64,000 nt of DNA from Alteromonas antoniana (GCF_019249295.1 NZ_JAESDH010000005.1:186001-250000), one strand, 5' to 3'; counted from the stretch's first letter, positions 25,529 through 36,821 are shown. Numbers and translations: made by a program. The notes: generated by a model not told the origin, from the sequence alone.

Positions 25529-26737
25529 CTATTTCTTCTTACTTTTCGCTGCGCCTTTCTTCTTCACTTTTTTCTTTTTCGGCGCCCCTTTAGGGGTCTT
25601 GTGCTTCGGACGCAGTGAATCAATGACCCGGGGTTTCAATGGCTCATCCATATATCGGATGACCTTGCCAATCATGTCGATATCATGCGCCTCTACCAGC
25701 GAAATGGCGGTGCCTTTCGCGCCCGCACGACCGGTACGGCCAATGCGATGCACATAAATATCGGCTTTTCGGGGCATATCAAAGTTAATAACGTGGCTGA
25801 CGTTGGGCACGTCAATGCCGCGTGCAGCTACATCCGTGGCCAGTAAAATTGGCACGTCGCCGGATTTAAAGCGGGCAAGTGCAGCGTTTCGTTTATCCTG
25901 CGGCATTTCTCCCTGCAGCCAGCAAACCGGAATATCCTGCGAGGCCAGCTTGTCTTTCAGGGCCTGCAGTCGGTCGCGGGTTTTCACAAACACAATGGCA
26001 TTGGTGATTTGGTTCTGCAGAATGTGCAGTAGCAGCGCTTCTTTGTGCGCCATGTCATCAGCATGATGGTACCACTGATGGATCTTGTTCTTTTCTTTAC
26101 GCGATGGCGTGGCTTCAACAATAGCGGGATCGTTAAGTAACTCTTTGGCAAACTGACGAACCCCGGCACCTTCAAGGGTGGCGGAAAACAACATGTTTTG
26201 TTTACGCCAGCGCGCTTCTGCGGCAATCTGATTCACAATACGCGAGAAGCCCATATCCAGCATTCGGTCTGCTTCGTCCAGAATCAAGGACTCAATGTCA
26301 CGACAATCTGCCACTTCGTTCTGAATGTGTTCGAACAGACGTCCGGGGGTCGCCACCAGGATATCAAGGCCTTTGTCCAGCGTTTCTCTGTCGGTGCCGT
26401 AGTTGATCCCGCCGGTGATTACGCCGCATACCAAATCGGTATGTTTAGTGATGGCTACGGCTTGCTCATAAACCTGCACCGCCAGCTCGCGGGTTGGAGT
26501 AAGGATAAGCACCCGGGTAGCACCTGGTTTCTTTCTGGGATAGTCCAGAAGATACTGGCAGGCTGGCAATAAAAACGCCGCAGTTTTGCCGGTACCGGTG
26601 GGTGCAGAAGCAAGCACATCTCTGCCATCCATTGCCGCAGGCACTACCAGCGACTGAATTGACGTAGGCTCAGTAAAGCCCATGTCGGCAACGCCCTGAC
26701 ACAGGGCATCATCTAGTTCGAGTTCTTCGAAAGTCAT
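25529..26737 (-). CDS. srmB: ATP-dependent RNA helicase SrmB
   Basis: This 402-residue DEAD-box helicase shows the motifs in order: GFTEPTSIQ (Q), APTGTGKTA (I), PTRELA (Ia), [12 protein letters not shown] (II, DEAD), FSAT (III), [24 protein letters not shown] (VI). The arrangement [27 protein letters not shown] and ISLVEAHD matches SrmB closely, which helps assemble the large ribosomal subunit. The C-terminal tail is short and lysine-rich (KKKKVKKKG), as expected for an RNA-binding extension. It is followed by rdgB and hemW. Confidence 0.93.
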   Translation of the reverse strand: MTFEELELDDALCQGVADMGFTEPTSIQSLVVPAAMDGRDVLASAPTGTGKTAAFLLPACQYLLDYPRKKPGATRVLILTPTRELAVQVYEQAVAITKHTDLVCGVITGGINYGTDRETLDKGLDILVATPGRLFEHIQNEVADCRDIESLILDEADRMLDMGFSRIVNQIAAEARWRKQNMLFSATLEGAGVRQFAKELLNDPAIVEATPSRKEKNKIHQWYHHADDMAHKEALLLHILQNQITNAIVFVKTRDRLQALKDKLASQDIPVCWLQGEMPQDKRNAALARFKSGDVPILLATDVAARGIDVPNVSHVINFDMPRKADIYVHRIGRTGRAGAKGTAISLVEAHDIDMIGKVIRYMDEPLKPRVIDSLRPKHKTPKGAPKKKKVKKKGAAKSKKK

Positions 26738-26824
26738 AATTGATCAGCATATGCAAAATTGCGCGTATTGTAGCATCTGACCGGGGCCGAACAAGCGATA
26801 CCGCAGTCGTTACGCAATTAGTTT

Positions 26825-27949
26825 TTACTTCTGTGTGGCGTCTTCAGAAGTGAGAACGTGATTCACTGCCTCACACCTGGCGTCGCGCACGGCGGCTTTA
26901 ATGTCCGGGCCTTTCACACCTGTCTCGATAATGGCTTTCACATCAATCGTTCTGGCTTGTTCAAGTGCACTGAGCAGTATGTGATTTCGATGCTCCCAGC
27001 TTGCGATACCTCTGGCATTGGCGGTCACGGTAAAAACATCGAGTAACGCACTGAAGCGCTCGGGCTTTCGCCAGGCATCGGCAGCATCAAACATAGCGAT
27101 AATGGTGGTGGCATCAAGCTGGCCGTCAATATGACAGGACAGGGTTGCCGCCAGCCTTGCCAGTGACGAGACGGCATTGGGCATTTTAAGGCGCGCTGCG
27201 AGTGACTTTACGGCGTCTTCGGTTAGGCCGGTACAAAGCGTGGAAAAACGGTTTTCTAACGGCATTCCCGATGTGGCACTTTTAGTCAGGGCGTCATAAG
27301 CCGGATCGGGAGGCGAGGGCAGTTCACAGAACCACTCTTCAAACGCCTGACATTGTGACAGCACCGTAAAATACACAGCGGGAGAACGCTCCATCAGGCT
27401 GCGCGCCGTTTCCTGCCAAACCCGTTCTGGCGTGAGTGTCGCCAGCTCGCCGGAGGACGCCATACTGCGCATCAGCTCAAGCGTGTCCTCAGCGATGGTA
27501 AAGCCAAGATAGTGATAGCGGGTGGCAAATCGTGCTACCCGGAAAACCCGCAGCGGATCTTCAGAAAACGCGGCGGAAACATGACGCAATATCTTGTTTT
27601 CCAGATCCTGTTTACCGTTGTAGGGATCGAAAAGCCTGCCATCCTGATCGCGGGCTATGGCATTCACGGTAAGGTCGCGGCGCTGAAGATCCTGCTCCAG
27701 CGTGACCGATGCGGATGCATCACACACAAAACCGGTATATCCCTGTCCGGCTTTGCGCTCTGTTCTGGCCAGTGCGTATTCTTCTTTCGTTTTTGGATGT
27801 AAGAAAACCGGGAAGTCTTTGCCTACCTGCGTATATCCGGCATCAAGCATTTGCTGTGGGGTTGCACCCACGACAACCCAGTCGCGTTCCGTTACTTTTC
27901 TACCAAGAAGTTCGTCGCGAACCGCGCCACCGACCAGATACGTTTTCAT
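26825..27949 (-). CDS. cca: CCA tRNA nucleotidyltransferase
   Basis: ATG 27949, with GGGAGAGGC directly upstream, gives a 374-residue class II nucleotidyltransferase: KTYLVGGAVRDELLG, ERDWVVVGATPQQML with the paired acidic metal ligands, ALARTERK, RRDLTVNAIARD and the helical body beginning DPLRVFRVARFATRY. It adds or repairs the 3' CCA of tRNAs. The E. coli enzyme (412 residues) carries a C-terminal HD phosphohydrolase domain; this protein ends soon after the helical body and shows no HD motif, so it is the shorter, HD-less kind. It precedes srmB by 87 bases. Confidence 0.93.
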   Translation of the reverse strand: MKTYLVGGAVRDELLGRKVTERDWVVVGATPQQMLDAGYTQVGKDFPVFLHPKTKEEYALARTERKAGQGYTGFVCDASASVTLEQDLQRRDLTVNAIARDQDGRLFDPYNGKQDLENKILRHVSAAFSEDPLRVFRVARFATRYHYLGFTIAEDTLELMRSMASSGELATLTPERVWQETARSLMERSPAVYFTVLSQCQAFEEWFCELPSPPDPAYDALTKSATSGMPLENRFSTLCTGLTEDAVKSLAARLKMPNAVSSLARLAATLSCHIDGQLDATTIIAMFDAADAWRKPERFSALLDVFTVTANARGIASWEHRNHILLSALEQARTIDVKAIIETGVKGPDIKAAVRDARCEAVNHVLTSEDATQK

Positions 27950-28166
27950 GCCTCTCCCGGGAAATTTGCTGCGCAATGAAAAAACTGCTTTGTATTATAC
28001 GCAAGATAGCAGGGAAGACATCCGCGATATGATGAGGCTGTTTGGACAGGAGAAGCTGGTTGATAGAATTAACCTCTGAATTAACGGCAAAGCCTCAGGC
28101 ATGTTTTGACTTCTGGTTACGCTCTGGTAGTTTAATCGCGTCACTCAATTTATCCGTTAATGTGGA

Positions 28167-29078
28167 ATGTATCTGAACTATTTCGGGCTGAACGATAATC
28201 CGTTTTCAATAGCCCCCAATCCCGACTATTTGTACATGAGTCCGCGCCATAAAGAAGCGTTGGCACATCTGACATTCGGGCTAAGAGAAAGTGGTGGTTT
28301 TGTCATGCTTACCGGCGAGGTGGGAACCGGTAAAACTACCGTGTCCAGAAAGCTGTTGCAGCAGCTGCCTGATAATACGCAGGTAGCCATGATTTTAAAC
28401 CCCACGTTGTCTGCACTGGAATTGCTGGCTACCGTGTGCGACGAACTGGGTATTCAGTATGACGCGGATAAGGCCAGTCTGAAGTATTTCACTGACTGCA
28501 TTTTGTCCAAACTGGCCGATAATCATCAGGCCGGAATGAACACTGTGCTGATGGTCGATGAAGCGCAGCACCTGATGCCGGAAGTTCTCGAGCAGTTGCG
28601 GTTGCTGACCAACCTGGAAACCAACCGGGAAAAGTTATTAAAAGTGGTACTGATAGGTCAGCCGGAATTACAACAACTGTTGAAACGTAATGAGCTCAGG
28701 CAGTTAGCCCAGCGGATAACGGCGCGCTATCACTTATTGCCCTTAACATCACCCGAAGTCAGCGCCTATATTGCGCACCGGTTGTCGGTGGCAAATGGCG
28801 ATATCAGCATTTTCAGTAAGGGAACCCTGCGCGCGGTACACCAGATAACCGGCGGCATTCCACGGGTCATTAACCTGCTTTGCGACCGGGCTCTGACGTT
28901 GTCGTTCACCAAACAACATGCTGTTGTTAAAAAGCCAATATTTCTGGCCGCCGCCGAGCAGATCCTGGGTGAAGATGTGGTCAGTCAGCGAATTCAGAGC
29001 CAGCGCAAACTCGGCTATGCACTGACGTTTTTCATCGCTATTGTTATCGGTTTTCTCGCCGGGAGGTGGTATGTCTAA
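28167..29078 (+). CDS. gspA: GspA/ExeA-type AAA ATPase
   Basis: This 303-residue AAA+ protein starts MYLNYFGLNDNPFSIAPNP, with Walker A GEVGTGKTT near 50-58, Walker B VLMVDEAQHL near 125, and a sensor-like RITARYHLLPL. A single membrane helix lies at the C-terminus (LGYALTFFIAIVIGFLAGRWYV). ExeA of Aeromonas has a periplasmic peptidoglycan-binding domain after this helix; it is absent here, so the protein is the short form. GspA with GspB helps insert the type II secretin. gspB starts inside its last codons (ATGTCTAA, 8-base overlap). The rest of the gsp operon is not in the window. Confidence 0.85.
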   Translation: MYLNYFGLNDNPFSIAPNPDYLYMSPRHKEALAHLTFGLRESGGFVMLTGEVGTGKTTVSRKLLQQLPDNTQVAMILNPTLSALELLATVCDELGIQYDADKASLKYFTDCILSKLADNHQAGMNTVLMVDEAQHLMPEVLEQLRLLTNLETNREKLLKVVLIGQPELQQLLKRNELRQLAQRITARYHLLPLTSPEVSAYIAHRLSVANGDISIFSKGTLRAVHQITGGIPRVINLLCDRALTLSFTKQHAVVKKPIFLAAAEQILGEDVVSQRIQSQRKLGYALTFFIAIVIGFLAGRWYV

Positions 29079-30216
29079 CCTGGTAGCCATATCGGATGTT
29101 ACACCGGGAATGGTGATTGTGCGGATCACGCAACAAAACGGACCGGTGAAAATACGTAAGTCGGGCCTGGTGTCCAGCGATGCAATGATTCAGGGGCTCT
29201 CAGAAATGGGGGTTCAGGAAGTCGAAATCGATCCTGCCCAGACGGTAGAGATTGCGCCTGAAACCGCACCGCAGCGTCATGCAAAAACACAAACTCAGGC
29301 GCTCTTGCGAGGCGATCACGATACCAGTGCAAAGTTTGATCATGCACTTTCCGATCAGTTTAATCGCAGCCTGTTCCTGCCCACCGTACAGGGCTTACCC
29401 TCATTGTGGAAAGTCTATACCCGACAGGTACTGACGTTCGCTGTGCTGCTGTTTGGCGGAGCGGCAATTGGATTTACTGCGGCAACACACACCTTGTGGT
29501 GGCCGACAGTGGCCGCAATCTTTACCACACCCCAAAGTTCACCGCCGAATCAGGAAGTGGCTGCGCAACCCGCGCCGACAACAACTGATACTGTACAATC
29601 TGATACCGGCAACGCTGCGTCGACACCTAGCGAAGCGGTAGCGAAGATCAGTGAGTCAGACAAGGAGCCTGCAGCATCGCAGACCGATACAGCATCTGCG
29701 GCGGTGCCATCTCAGTCAACGGACTCGGTCGATATGCCGCGCAATGCCAACGAGGTGCCGCGCAACGAGAAATCGGAGGTGGCGACGACAACCCAAGGCA
29801 ACGCCAATGCTGCTGAATCTGAAGAAGAGGGTACAGTACTCAACGAGCGTCCCGATAGTGGCAAAGTGTCTGTTTCTCCGGAGCTGATGGCACGGTTTAA
29901 TGCGGCTGTGGAGGCCATGGATAAACAGGCAACCGATCCTGAGCCGGACCCACAAACCAGAGTCACCGTTCGAAATGACTTGCCCCGCGTCGACCAGCTT
30001 CCTGTCAGGCTGCTTACCCGACTGCCCACCATGAATTTTTCTGCCCACATGTATGCTTCGCGCTCCAGTGACAGATGGGTACGGGTAAACGGTATCCAGC
30101 TAGGTGAAGGAGACTGGATTGATGATCGGGTGCAAATCGTCAATATTGAAGCGCAGCAGGTGATCCTGGCTTTTGAAGATGAGCTCTTTACGATGGCCGC
30201 GCTGACTGACTGGTAA
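29071..30216 (+). CDS. gspB: GspB-type secretin assembly protein with N-terminal DUF3391-like domain
   Basis: ATG 29071 follows a strong GGAGGTGGT ribosome site and gives 381 residues. Residues 1-54 resemble the DUF3391 domain found in front of HD-GYP proteins (ISDVTPGMVIV, RKSGLV). A membrane helix lies at ~119-138, then a long Pro/Thr/Ser/Ala-rich linker, and a C-terminal T2SSB domain (LPTMNFSAHMYASRSSDRW, VNGIQLGEGDWI, ALTDW). Classical GspB has the T2SSB domain and helix; the N-terminal domain is unusual. It overlaps gspA by 8 bases. The N-terminus lines up without gaps with the HD-GYP protein encoded next door on the opposite strand. Confidence 0.82.
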   Translation: MSNLVAISDVTPGMVIVRITQQNGPVKIRKSGLVSSDAMIQGLSEMGVQEVEIDPAQTVEIAPETAPQRHAKTQTQALLRGDHDTSAKFDHALSDQFNRSLFLPTVQGLPSLWKVYTRQVLTFAVLLFGGAAIGFTAATHTLWWPTVAAIFTTPQSSPPNQEVAAQPAPTTTDTVQSDTGNAASTPSEAVAKISESDKEPAASQTDTASAAVPSQSTDSVDMPRNANEVPRNEKSEVATTTQGNANAAESEEEGTVLNERPDSGKVSVSPELMARFNAAVEAMDKQATDPEPDPQTRVTVRNDLPRVDQLPVRLLTRLPTMNFSAHMYASRSSDRWVRVNGIQLGEGDWIDDRVQIVNIEAQQVILAFEDELFTMAALTDW

Positions 30217-30269
30217 CAAACAGCCCGGAAGTTTCCGGGCAATAAACTGTGCTGCGGCAAAGACAAAAA

Positions 30270-30303
30270 GCGCAGCGGCGTTAGCGCTGCGCGCTATTTT
30301 TTT
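30270..30303. terminator. Intrinsic terminator between gspB and the HD-GYP gene
   Basis: GCGCAGCG (30270-30277) pairs with CGCTGCGC (30285-30292), followed by GCTA and seven T. A second hairpin with a minimal loop, GCCCGGAA-GT-TTCCGGGC, lies just upstream at 30223-30240. The T-run serves gspB on the plus strand; the convergent HD-GYP gene ends at 30339. Confidence 0.8.
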
Positions 30304-30338
30304 ATTTCCCAAGCCGCCGCGACACGGGATGCGCTCTC

Positions 30339-31523
30339 TTACGGAACCTGGTGTATAAACACTTCGCGGAAAAATTTCGGCAGGTCGATACCAAAGTCAT
30401 CCGGGCGGACGCCTGAAACCACTTCATCGTCGGATTTACTCAAATCAAGACGTTTTATTTCATTATAGTGGCCGGAATTGGTGCTGTAGAATGTCATGAC
30501 AATCGGACTTAGCAAATCCGTTTTTCCCGCCTGACTCACAATACCGAGTTTTCCGCTTTTCAACCGAACCAGTGAGCCGACCGGATGGACGCCAACACAC
30601 TGAACGAACTGATTCACCAGTTCCTGATCCAGTGATGATTGTTTCACCAAACGTTTCAGCGCGGCCGCCGGTGCCACAGACTCCTGATGGGGACGCTTTG
30701 AAATCATAGCGTCATAGGAATCAATAATGGCGGCCATTTTTGCAAACAGAGAGATCTCGTCGTTCTGCAGGGCTTTCGGATAACCACTGCCATCATTTCT
30801 TTCATGGTGCTGAGCAATAATGTTTAGCGCCAGATCAGAGATATCTCCGCATTGCTCAACCAGCTCAACGCCGATATCCACATGGGTTTTTATCAGTTCC
30901 CAGTCGCTTTTCGACAATGATTGCGTGCTGTAACGGAGCTCTTCCGGAATCGACGACATGCCGACATCCATCAACAGTGCGCCCAGACAAGCTTGCTCAA
31001 TGGTCTCGCGATCATAACCTAAGTGGCTGGCAAACATGCTCATTAAAATGCTGCAATTAATTGAGTGTTCCAGCAGGTAGCTGTCGGTATCTTTAATCAT
31101 GGTCAGGCAGGACAACGCGTCCTGATTGTCAAACACGCTGTCGATAATGCTCTGAGATAAATCAACAACCGGGGTAAGGTCGCGACCCGCACCAGATTTC
31201 AACCCATTGATAAATGTGCCCTGGATGGACATAGCCTGCGTGTATAAATCATTCGCCTTGTTGAGTGCTTCAGAATGGCTCAGTTTGGTGTCTTTCTTTC
31301 TCGCCGGCTTTTCCGGTTCAGCACCGGTGTTTTGCGTGGTTGGAGAAGTGGATTTGTCAGTATCAATCTCAACGACCAGGATCCCTTTCGTTTTTAATGC
31401 ATCGATAGCACTTTGCGTCTTTACCAGACCTTTTGAGCGCATCCGCAACGAACCTGATTGCTCGACAACCTGATTCACAAACATACCAGGCTGTAATTCA
31501 TCAATAGCGATGTGCTTTAGCAT
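30339..31523 (-). CDS. HD-GYP protein with N-terminal DUF3391 domain and altered HD motif
   Basis: Residues 1-55 of 394 are a DUF3391 domain (IDELQPGMFVNQVVEQSG, SKGLV). Residues ~130-330 form an HD-GYP domain: EHSINCSILMSMFASHLGY, KTHVDIG, AQHHERNDGSGYP, IIDSYDAM. The GYP signature and outer metal-ligand histidines are intact, but the central HD-x-GK motif reads LLMDVGMSSIP, so its histidine is Met and the lysine Met. HD-GYP domains cleave cyclic-di-GMP through this metal site, so activity may be lost or changed and the protein may be a sensor instead. Stand-alone minus-strand gene; no partner is co-transcribed. Confidence 0.87.
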   Translation of the reverse strand: MLKHIAIDELQPGMFVNQVVEQSGSLRMRSKGLVKTQSAIDALKTKGILVVEIDTDKSTSPTTQNTGAEPEKPARKKDTKLSHSEALNKANDLYTQAMSIQGTFINGLKSGAGRDLTPVVDLSQSIIDSVFDNQDALSCLTMIKDTDSYLLEHSINCSILMSMFASHLGYDRETIEQACLGALLMDVGMSSIPEELRYSTQSLSKSDWELIKTHVDIGVELVEQCGDISDLALNIIAQHHERNDGSGYPKALQNDEISLFAKMAAIIDSYDAMISKRPHQESVAPAAALKRLVKQSSLDQELVNQFVQCVGVHPVGSLVRLKSGKLGIVSQAGKTDLLSPIVMTFYSTNSGHYNEIKRLDLSKSDDEVVSGVRPDDFGIDLPKFFREVFIHQVP

Positions 31524-31893
31524 TAAAACTCCTGTTGGCGATTAAAAAGTGTAGCAGAGTTATTCATTCACAACTTACGAATGTTTATTGTAATCGGTTT
31601 TCGCGACGTGCGCATAGTAGCAGGCTGATTAAAGCGAAAAAGACGACGTTAGTCGCAATTTTTCGCGATAACCCCGCTCTGTGCCGAAGGTGAACGGGGT
31701 AGGACAATGTCAAACGGGGCTCGGCAAGGCGAAGTGTCAGCATGTCTGTTTGATAGGAAATACAGAACAACGTGAAGCGGAAGGCGACACCAATGTGAAG
31801 GTTTTTATCAAAAGCGCATGAGTGACAGGATTTTTAAATGGAGCGTTAGTGGCGGGTCGCCGGAGCGCTCGGGGATTGGCGCAATCGAATGAT
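31524..31893. other. Intergenic region, no supported gene
   Basis: This gap lies between the HD-GYP gene's start and the leu terminator. It is GC-rich and has many short inverted sequences (for example ACCCCGCT...AACGGGGT near 31670-31710), but no gene with a ribosome site. One open 61-codon frame on minus is not convincing. It probably holds the HD-GYP promoter. Confidence 0.35.
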
Positions 31894-31927
31894 TAAAAAC
31901 CAGCATGGCCGGGCCTGTAGCCCGGTC
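31894..31927 (-). terminator. Probable terminator of the leu operon
   Basis: On minus, GACCGGGC (31927-31920) pairs with GCCCGGCC (31914-31907) around a five-base loop, followed after seven bases by TTTTT. The T-run is a little distant, so the strength is uncertain. Confidence 0.55.
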
Positions 31928-31971
31928 ATACTGCTTATAGACGGGTCAGGCCCAGGCGTTAGGCTCAGGCG

Positions 31972-32583
31972 CTAGGCCCAAGCTGGTTGTTTCGCCTCAA
32001 AAGCTTCGATTTGCGGTGTGAGTTCAAGTGTTTGACCAATCGCATCCAAGCCCTTAATCAGATTCGTTTTATGGTGCTCTGCGATATCAAAGGTAAACAC
32101 CTGCTCACCTGCGCGAACCTGCTGATTAGGCAAATCTACGACAATAGTTGTCGACGGATCCTGTTTCACTGCGGCGAAGAGTTTATCCATGTCAGATGAT
32201 GGCAATGCCACGGGAAGCAGTTGGTTATTGATGCAGTTACCATAAAAAATGTCAGCAAAACTGGTAGCGATAACTGTCATAAAGCCGAAATCGGCCAGCG
32301 CCCACGGCGCATGTTCGCGACTGGAGCCACAGCCAAAATTTTCCCTGGTTAGCAGAACGCTGGCACCCTGATATTCGGGTTTATTTAATACAAATTCCGG
32401 GTTAGGTTCTTTTTCTTCCAGGTCCAGGTAACGCCAGTCATGAAACAGGTGTTTGCCGAAACCCGCGCGACTCACACTGGTCAAAAACTGTTTTGGAATA
32501 ATCTGATCAGTATCGACGTTAGCCTGGTCCAGTGGACATGCCGTACCACTGTGCACTGTGAAGCCTTGTTTATTTTCACTCAT
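31972..32583 (-). CDS. leuD: 3-isopropylmalate dehydratase small subunit
   Basis: The 203-residue protein matches Leu[13 protein letters not shown], the [13 protein letters not shown] loop and [15 protein letters not shown]. With LeuC it isomerises 2- to 3-isopropylmalate in leucine synthesis. It is the last gene of leuA-B-C-D, starting 9 bases after leuC. Length and motifs are typical. Confidence 0.97.
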   Translation of the reverse strand: MSENKQGFTVHSGTACPLDQANVDTDQIIPKQFLTSVSRAGFGKHLFHDWRYLDLEEKEPNPEFVLNKPEYQGASVLLTRENFGCGSSREHAPWALADFGFMTVIATSFADIFYGNCINNQLLPVALPSSDMDKLFAAVKQDPSTTIVVDLPNQQVRAGEQVFTFDIAEHHKTNLIKGLDAIGQTLELTPQIEAFEAKQPAWA

Positions 32584-32592
32584 GCTGTTCTC

Positions 32593-33987
32593 CTACAATT
32601 CTCTGACGTCGGCAAAATGCCCTTTGATGGCGGCAGCAGCGGCCATCGCCGGACTTACAAGGTGCGTGCGCGCGCCCCGTCCCTGTCGTCCTTCAAAGTT
32701 GCGGTTGCTGGTGGAAGCGCAGCGATCGCCTGCGGTAAGGATGTCGTCATTCATTCCTAAGCACATAGAACAGCCCGGTAAGCGCCATTCAAAGCCGGCA
32801 CTAATGAAGATTTCGTCCAGCCCCTCGGCTTCCGCCTGACGCTTAACTGCCGCTGAGCCCGGCACAACCATGGCCGTTACATTGCTGGCAACTTTGCCTT
32901 TAGCGGCAATGACCGCTGCAGCGCGCAAGTCCTCAATGCGACTGTTGGTACAAGAGCCAATAAATACGTGGCTAACCGGCACATCAGATAACCGTTCTCC
33001 GGCTTTCAGACCCATGTAAGCGAGCGCTTTTTTCGCACTTTCGATTTCGATAGGATCGCTGAAATCCTGCGGGCCCGGGACCGGCGCGTTCACACCAATT
33101 ACCTGACCCGGGTTGGTTCCCCAGGTAACCTGCGGAGCAATGTCCTGCGCGTCCAATTCCACTACGGTATCAAACGTGGCATCGCTGTCGCTGTAGAGGG
33201 TTTTCCAATAGGCAACGGCATCATCCCAGTCATCGCCCTTTGGCGCGAACTCTCGGCCCTCAAGATAGCTGAACGTGGTGTCATCAGGGGCAATCATGCC
33301 GGCTTTGGCACCTGCTTCAATACTCATGTTGCAAATGGTCATGCGCTCTTCCATGGACAGCGAACGAATGGCGTCACCGGCATATTCAATCACATGGCCG
33401 GTGGCACCGGCATGACCTATCTCACCGATAATGGCAAGAATGATGTCTTTGGCAGTAATACCGACAGGCAACTCACCATTTACATTGATTAACATGCTTT
33501 TCGCACGACTCTGCTTCAGGGTTTGCGTGGCAAGCACGTGCTCGACCTGAGAGGTACCTATACCAAACGCCAGCGCACCGAATGCGCCGTGGGTGGCAGT
33601 GTGAGAGTCGCCGCAAACAATGGTCATTCCCGGCTGCACTAACCCAAGCTCAGGTCCCATGACGTGCACAATGCCTTGTTTCTGGTGCCCTACCGGGTAT
33701 AACTGGATCCCGTTTTTTTCGCAGTTATCCGCGAGCGTCTTTAACTGTAAGGCGTTTTGCGGGCCACACGCATCCAGTGCCAGCGAACGGGTAGAAATAC
33801 TGTGATCCATAGTGGCAAAGGTGCGATCAGGACGGCGCACTTTGCGTCCTTTTTCTTCTAATCCGGCAAAAGCCTGAGGCGAGGTCACTTCGTGGATAAG
33901 ATGACGATCAATGTAAATTAAGCTGTCGTCACCGATCTGGTCTACGATGTGGGCCTGCCACACTTTTTCATATAAGGTCTTGGCCAT
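32593..33987 (-). CDS. leuC: 3-isopropylmalate dehydratase large subunit
   Basis: The 464-residue aconitase-type subunit has [18 protein letters not shown]-like core [13 protein letters not shown], and the iron-sulfur cysteines in [13 protein letters not shown] and [11 protein letters not shown]. Active as LeuCD heterodimer with a 4Fe-4S cluster. Starts 6 bases after the leuB stop. Length matches E. coli LeuC (466). Confidence 0.97.
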   Translation of the reverse strand: MAKTLYEKVWQAHIVDQIGDDSLIYIDRHLIHEVTSPQAFAGLEEKGRKVRRPDRTFATMDHSISTRSLALDACGPQNALQLKTLADNCEKNGIQLYPVGHQKQGIVHVMGPELGLVQPGMTIVCGDSHTATHGAFGALAFGIGTSQVEHVLATQTLKQSRAKSMLINVNGELPVGITAKDIILAIIGEIGHAGATGHVIEYAGDAIRSLSMEERMTICNMSIEAGAKAGMIAPDDTTFSYLEGREFAPKGDDWDDAVAYWKTLYSDSDATFDTVVELDAQDIAPQVTWGTNPGQVIGVNAPVPGPQDFSDPIEIESAKKALAYMGLKAGERLSDVPVSHVFIGSCTNSRIEDLRAAAVIAAKGKVASNVTAMVVPGSAAVKRQAEAEGLDEIFISAGFEWRLPGCSMCLGMNDDILTAGDRCASTSNRNFEGRQGRGARTHLVSPAMAAAAAIKGHFADVREL

Positions 33988-33993
33988 TGCGTT

Positions 33994-35091
<1,098 letters not shown>

Positions 35092-36651
35092 TTATACTCC
35101 TGCAACTCGTTCTTGTTGGTTCTTCTGAAGATCTATCTGATCGGCTAAATAGGTATTGTTTAAAACGAAAATCAACGCTTTGACACCCGCCTCGACGATG
35201 TCGGTGGCAAGGCCAATGCCGTGGAACCGGCGATCCTTGTATTCGGCTATGACACTGACCTGAGCCAGTGCGTCAGCGCCTTCGCCCTTCGAGTCCAGCT
35301 TGAAGTCGACCACTTCGACACCTTCTAACTGACTCATCTCCATTATCGCTTTATAGGCGGCGTCTACCGGACCATTTCCGATTGCCGCTTTGGTAACCGA
35401 TTGTTCACCGATTTTCATACGCACTGTCGCGCTGGGCACGATTTCACGGCCCGAATTTGCCTGTAGGTATTCAAGTTTGTAATACGCCTGCTCGTGTTTT
35501 TGTTTATCGAAAAACAGCAGCGCTTCCAGGTCGTAGTCGTACACCTGACCTTTTTTATCAGCCAGCTCAAGAAAGGCGGTGTACACCGCTTCCAAATCGT
35601 AATCTTCTACTTTGTAGCCCAGCTCAGTCAGACGATGTTTTATTACATGTCGACCCGAACGCGAGGTCATATTCAGGTTGTTTTTGTTAATTCCTACACT
35701 TTCCGGCGTCATGATTTCGTAGGTATTCTGCGCCTTCAATACGCCGTCCTGGTGAATACCTGAAGAGTGGCTGAACGCGTTTGCGCCGACAATGGCTTTG
35801 TTAGACTGCACGGGCATATTACATAACTGACTAACCAGCTTTGAGGTGCGGTGAATTTCGGTAGAGTTGATATTGGTTTCCAGCCCCAGCATTTCTTTGC
35901 GGGTTTGCAAGATCATGGCAATTTCTTCTAATGAGGCATTGCCCGCACGCTCGCCAATACCGTTGATGGTGCATTCTACCTGACGAGCGCCGTTTTCAAC
36001 CGCCGCCAGTGAGTTGGCAACCGCGAGGCCTAAATCGTTATGGCAGTGTACAGAGATAGTCGCCTTATCAATATTGGGGACGCGGTTAAACAACTGGCCG
36101 ATGATACCGCCAAATTCGGTGGGGGTAGTGTAGCCTACCGTGTCAGGAATATTGACAGTCGTAGCGCCGGCTTTTATCACCGCCTCGACCATACGACATA
36201 AATAATCGATGTGCGTACGGCCGGCATCTTCGCAGGAAAACTCGATATCACTGGTGTAGCGGCCTGCGTGTTTCACCGCGGCAATTGCCATATCTACGAC
36301 ATCATCCTGCGACTTACGTAGTTTTGCCCCAACGTGGATGTCTGAGGTAGCGATAAAGGTATGAATGCGGAAGTGATCGGCGACTTTCAGAGACTCGCCA
36401 CAGGCATCAATGTCAGCTTTCAGCGCGCGGGACAAGCCGCATACGGTGGAGTTTTTTACTTCTCTGGCAATCATCTGCACTGAGCGGAAGTCGCCCGGTG
36501 AAGACACCGGAAATCCGGCTTCGATGATGTCTACGCCTAATCTTTCAAGCGCCAGCGCGATCTGGAGTTTTTCTTTGGCACTCAGACTGGCAGCCAGCGC
36601 CTGTTCGCCGTCTCGTAAAGTAGTATCAAAGATTTTTACCTGATTCGTCAT
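35092..36651 (-). CDS. leuA: 2-isopropylmalate synthase
   Basis: First enzyme of the leucine branch; condenses acetyl-CoA with 2-ketoisovalerate. The 519 residues show [33 protein letters not shown] and [11 protein letters not shown] in the TIM-barrel, and a C-terminal LeuA dimer regulatory domain ([21 protein letters not shown] ends the allosteric part) that binds leucine. The start has AGAGAG upstream. Regulation is visible: a leader peptide and attenuator lie just ahead (36671-36784), with a sigma-70 promoter beyond. Confidence 0.97.
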   Translation of the reverse strand: MTNQVKIFDTTLRDGEQALAASLSAKEKLQIALALERLGVDIIEAGFPVSSPGDFRSVQMIAREVKNSTVCGLSRALKADIDACGESLKVADHFRIHTFIATSDIHVGAKLRKSQDDVVDMAIAAVKHAGRYTSDIEFSCEDAGRTHIDYLCRMVEAVIKAGATTVNIPDTVGYTTPTEFGGIIGQLFNRVPNIDKATISVHCHNDLGLAVANSLAAVENGARQVECTINGIGERAGNASLEEIAMILQTRKEMLGLETNINSTEIHRTSKLVSQLCNMPVQSNKAIVGANAFSHSSGIHQDGVLKAQNTYEIMTPESVGINKNNLNMTSRSGRHVIKHRLTELGYKVEDYDLEAVYTAFLELADKKGQVYDYDLEALLFFDKQKHEQAYYKLEYLQANSGREIVPSATVRMKIGEQSVTKAAIGNGPVDAAYKAIMEMSQLEGVEVVDFKLDSKGEGADALAQVSVIAEYKDRRFHGIGLATDIVEAGVKALIFVLNNTYLADQIDLQKNQQERVAGV

Positions 36652-36670
36652 GGCTTGCTCTCTTTTTAGT

Positions 36671-36701
36671 TAAAAAAAAACCCGTGCGAGGCACGGGTTT
36701 T
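36671..36701 (-). terminator. Attenuator terminator of the leu operon
   Basis: On minus, CCCGTGC-CTC-GCACGGG with flanking AAAA/TTTT and a run of nine T forms a strong intrinsic terminator 20 bases before leuA. The 5' arm's partner, GCACGGGT, is repeated upstream at about 36726-36734 inside the leader peptide's final codons, giving the alternative antiterminator pairing expected for attenuation. Confidence 0.88.
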
Positions 36702-36724
36702 GGCTGTTCGTTGCTGGATGCAAT

Positions 36725-36784
36725 CTACCCGTGCAGTCTTGCTGCCATTAGGAGTAGAAGAGATAGAAACAGATGTTGATTCAT
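36725..36784 (-). CDS. leuL: leu operon leader peptide
   Basis: A 19-codon frame from ATG 36784 to TAG encodes MNQHLFLSLLLLMAARLHG, with seven leucine codons, four in a row (CTT CTA CTC CTA). It ends where the GCACGGG arm of the attenuator begins. When leucyl-tRNA is short, ribosomes stalled on the Leu run would free that arm to disrupt the terminator and let leuABCD be transcribed. The frame is too short for standard gene calling. The 62-codon frame across the same region has no leucine run and is not used. Confidence 0.88.
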   Translation of the reverse strand: MNQHLFLSLLLLMAARLHG

Positions 36785-36821
36785 TTGACTCGTGTTTCGT
36801 TGCGTCCAGTTGATAGCGGTC

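Noticed and set aside
31585-31770. 61-codon open frame on minus
   Set aside because: No ribosome site; lies in a GC-rich stretch where chance open frames are common.
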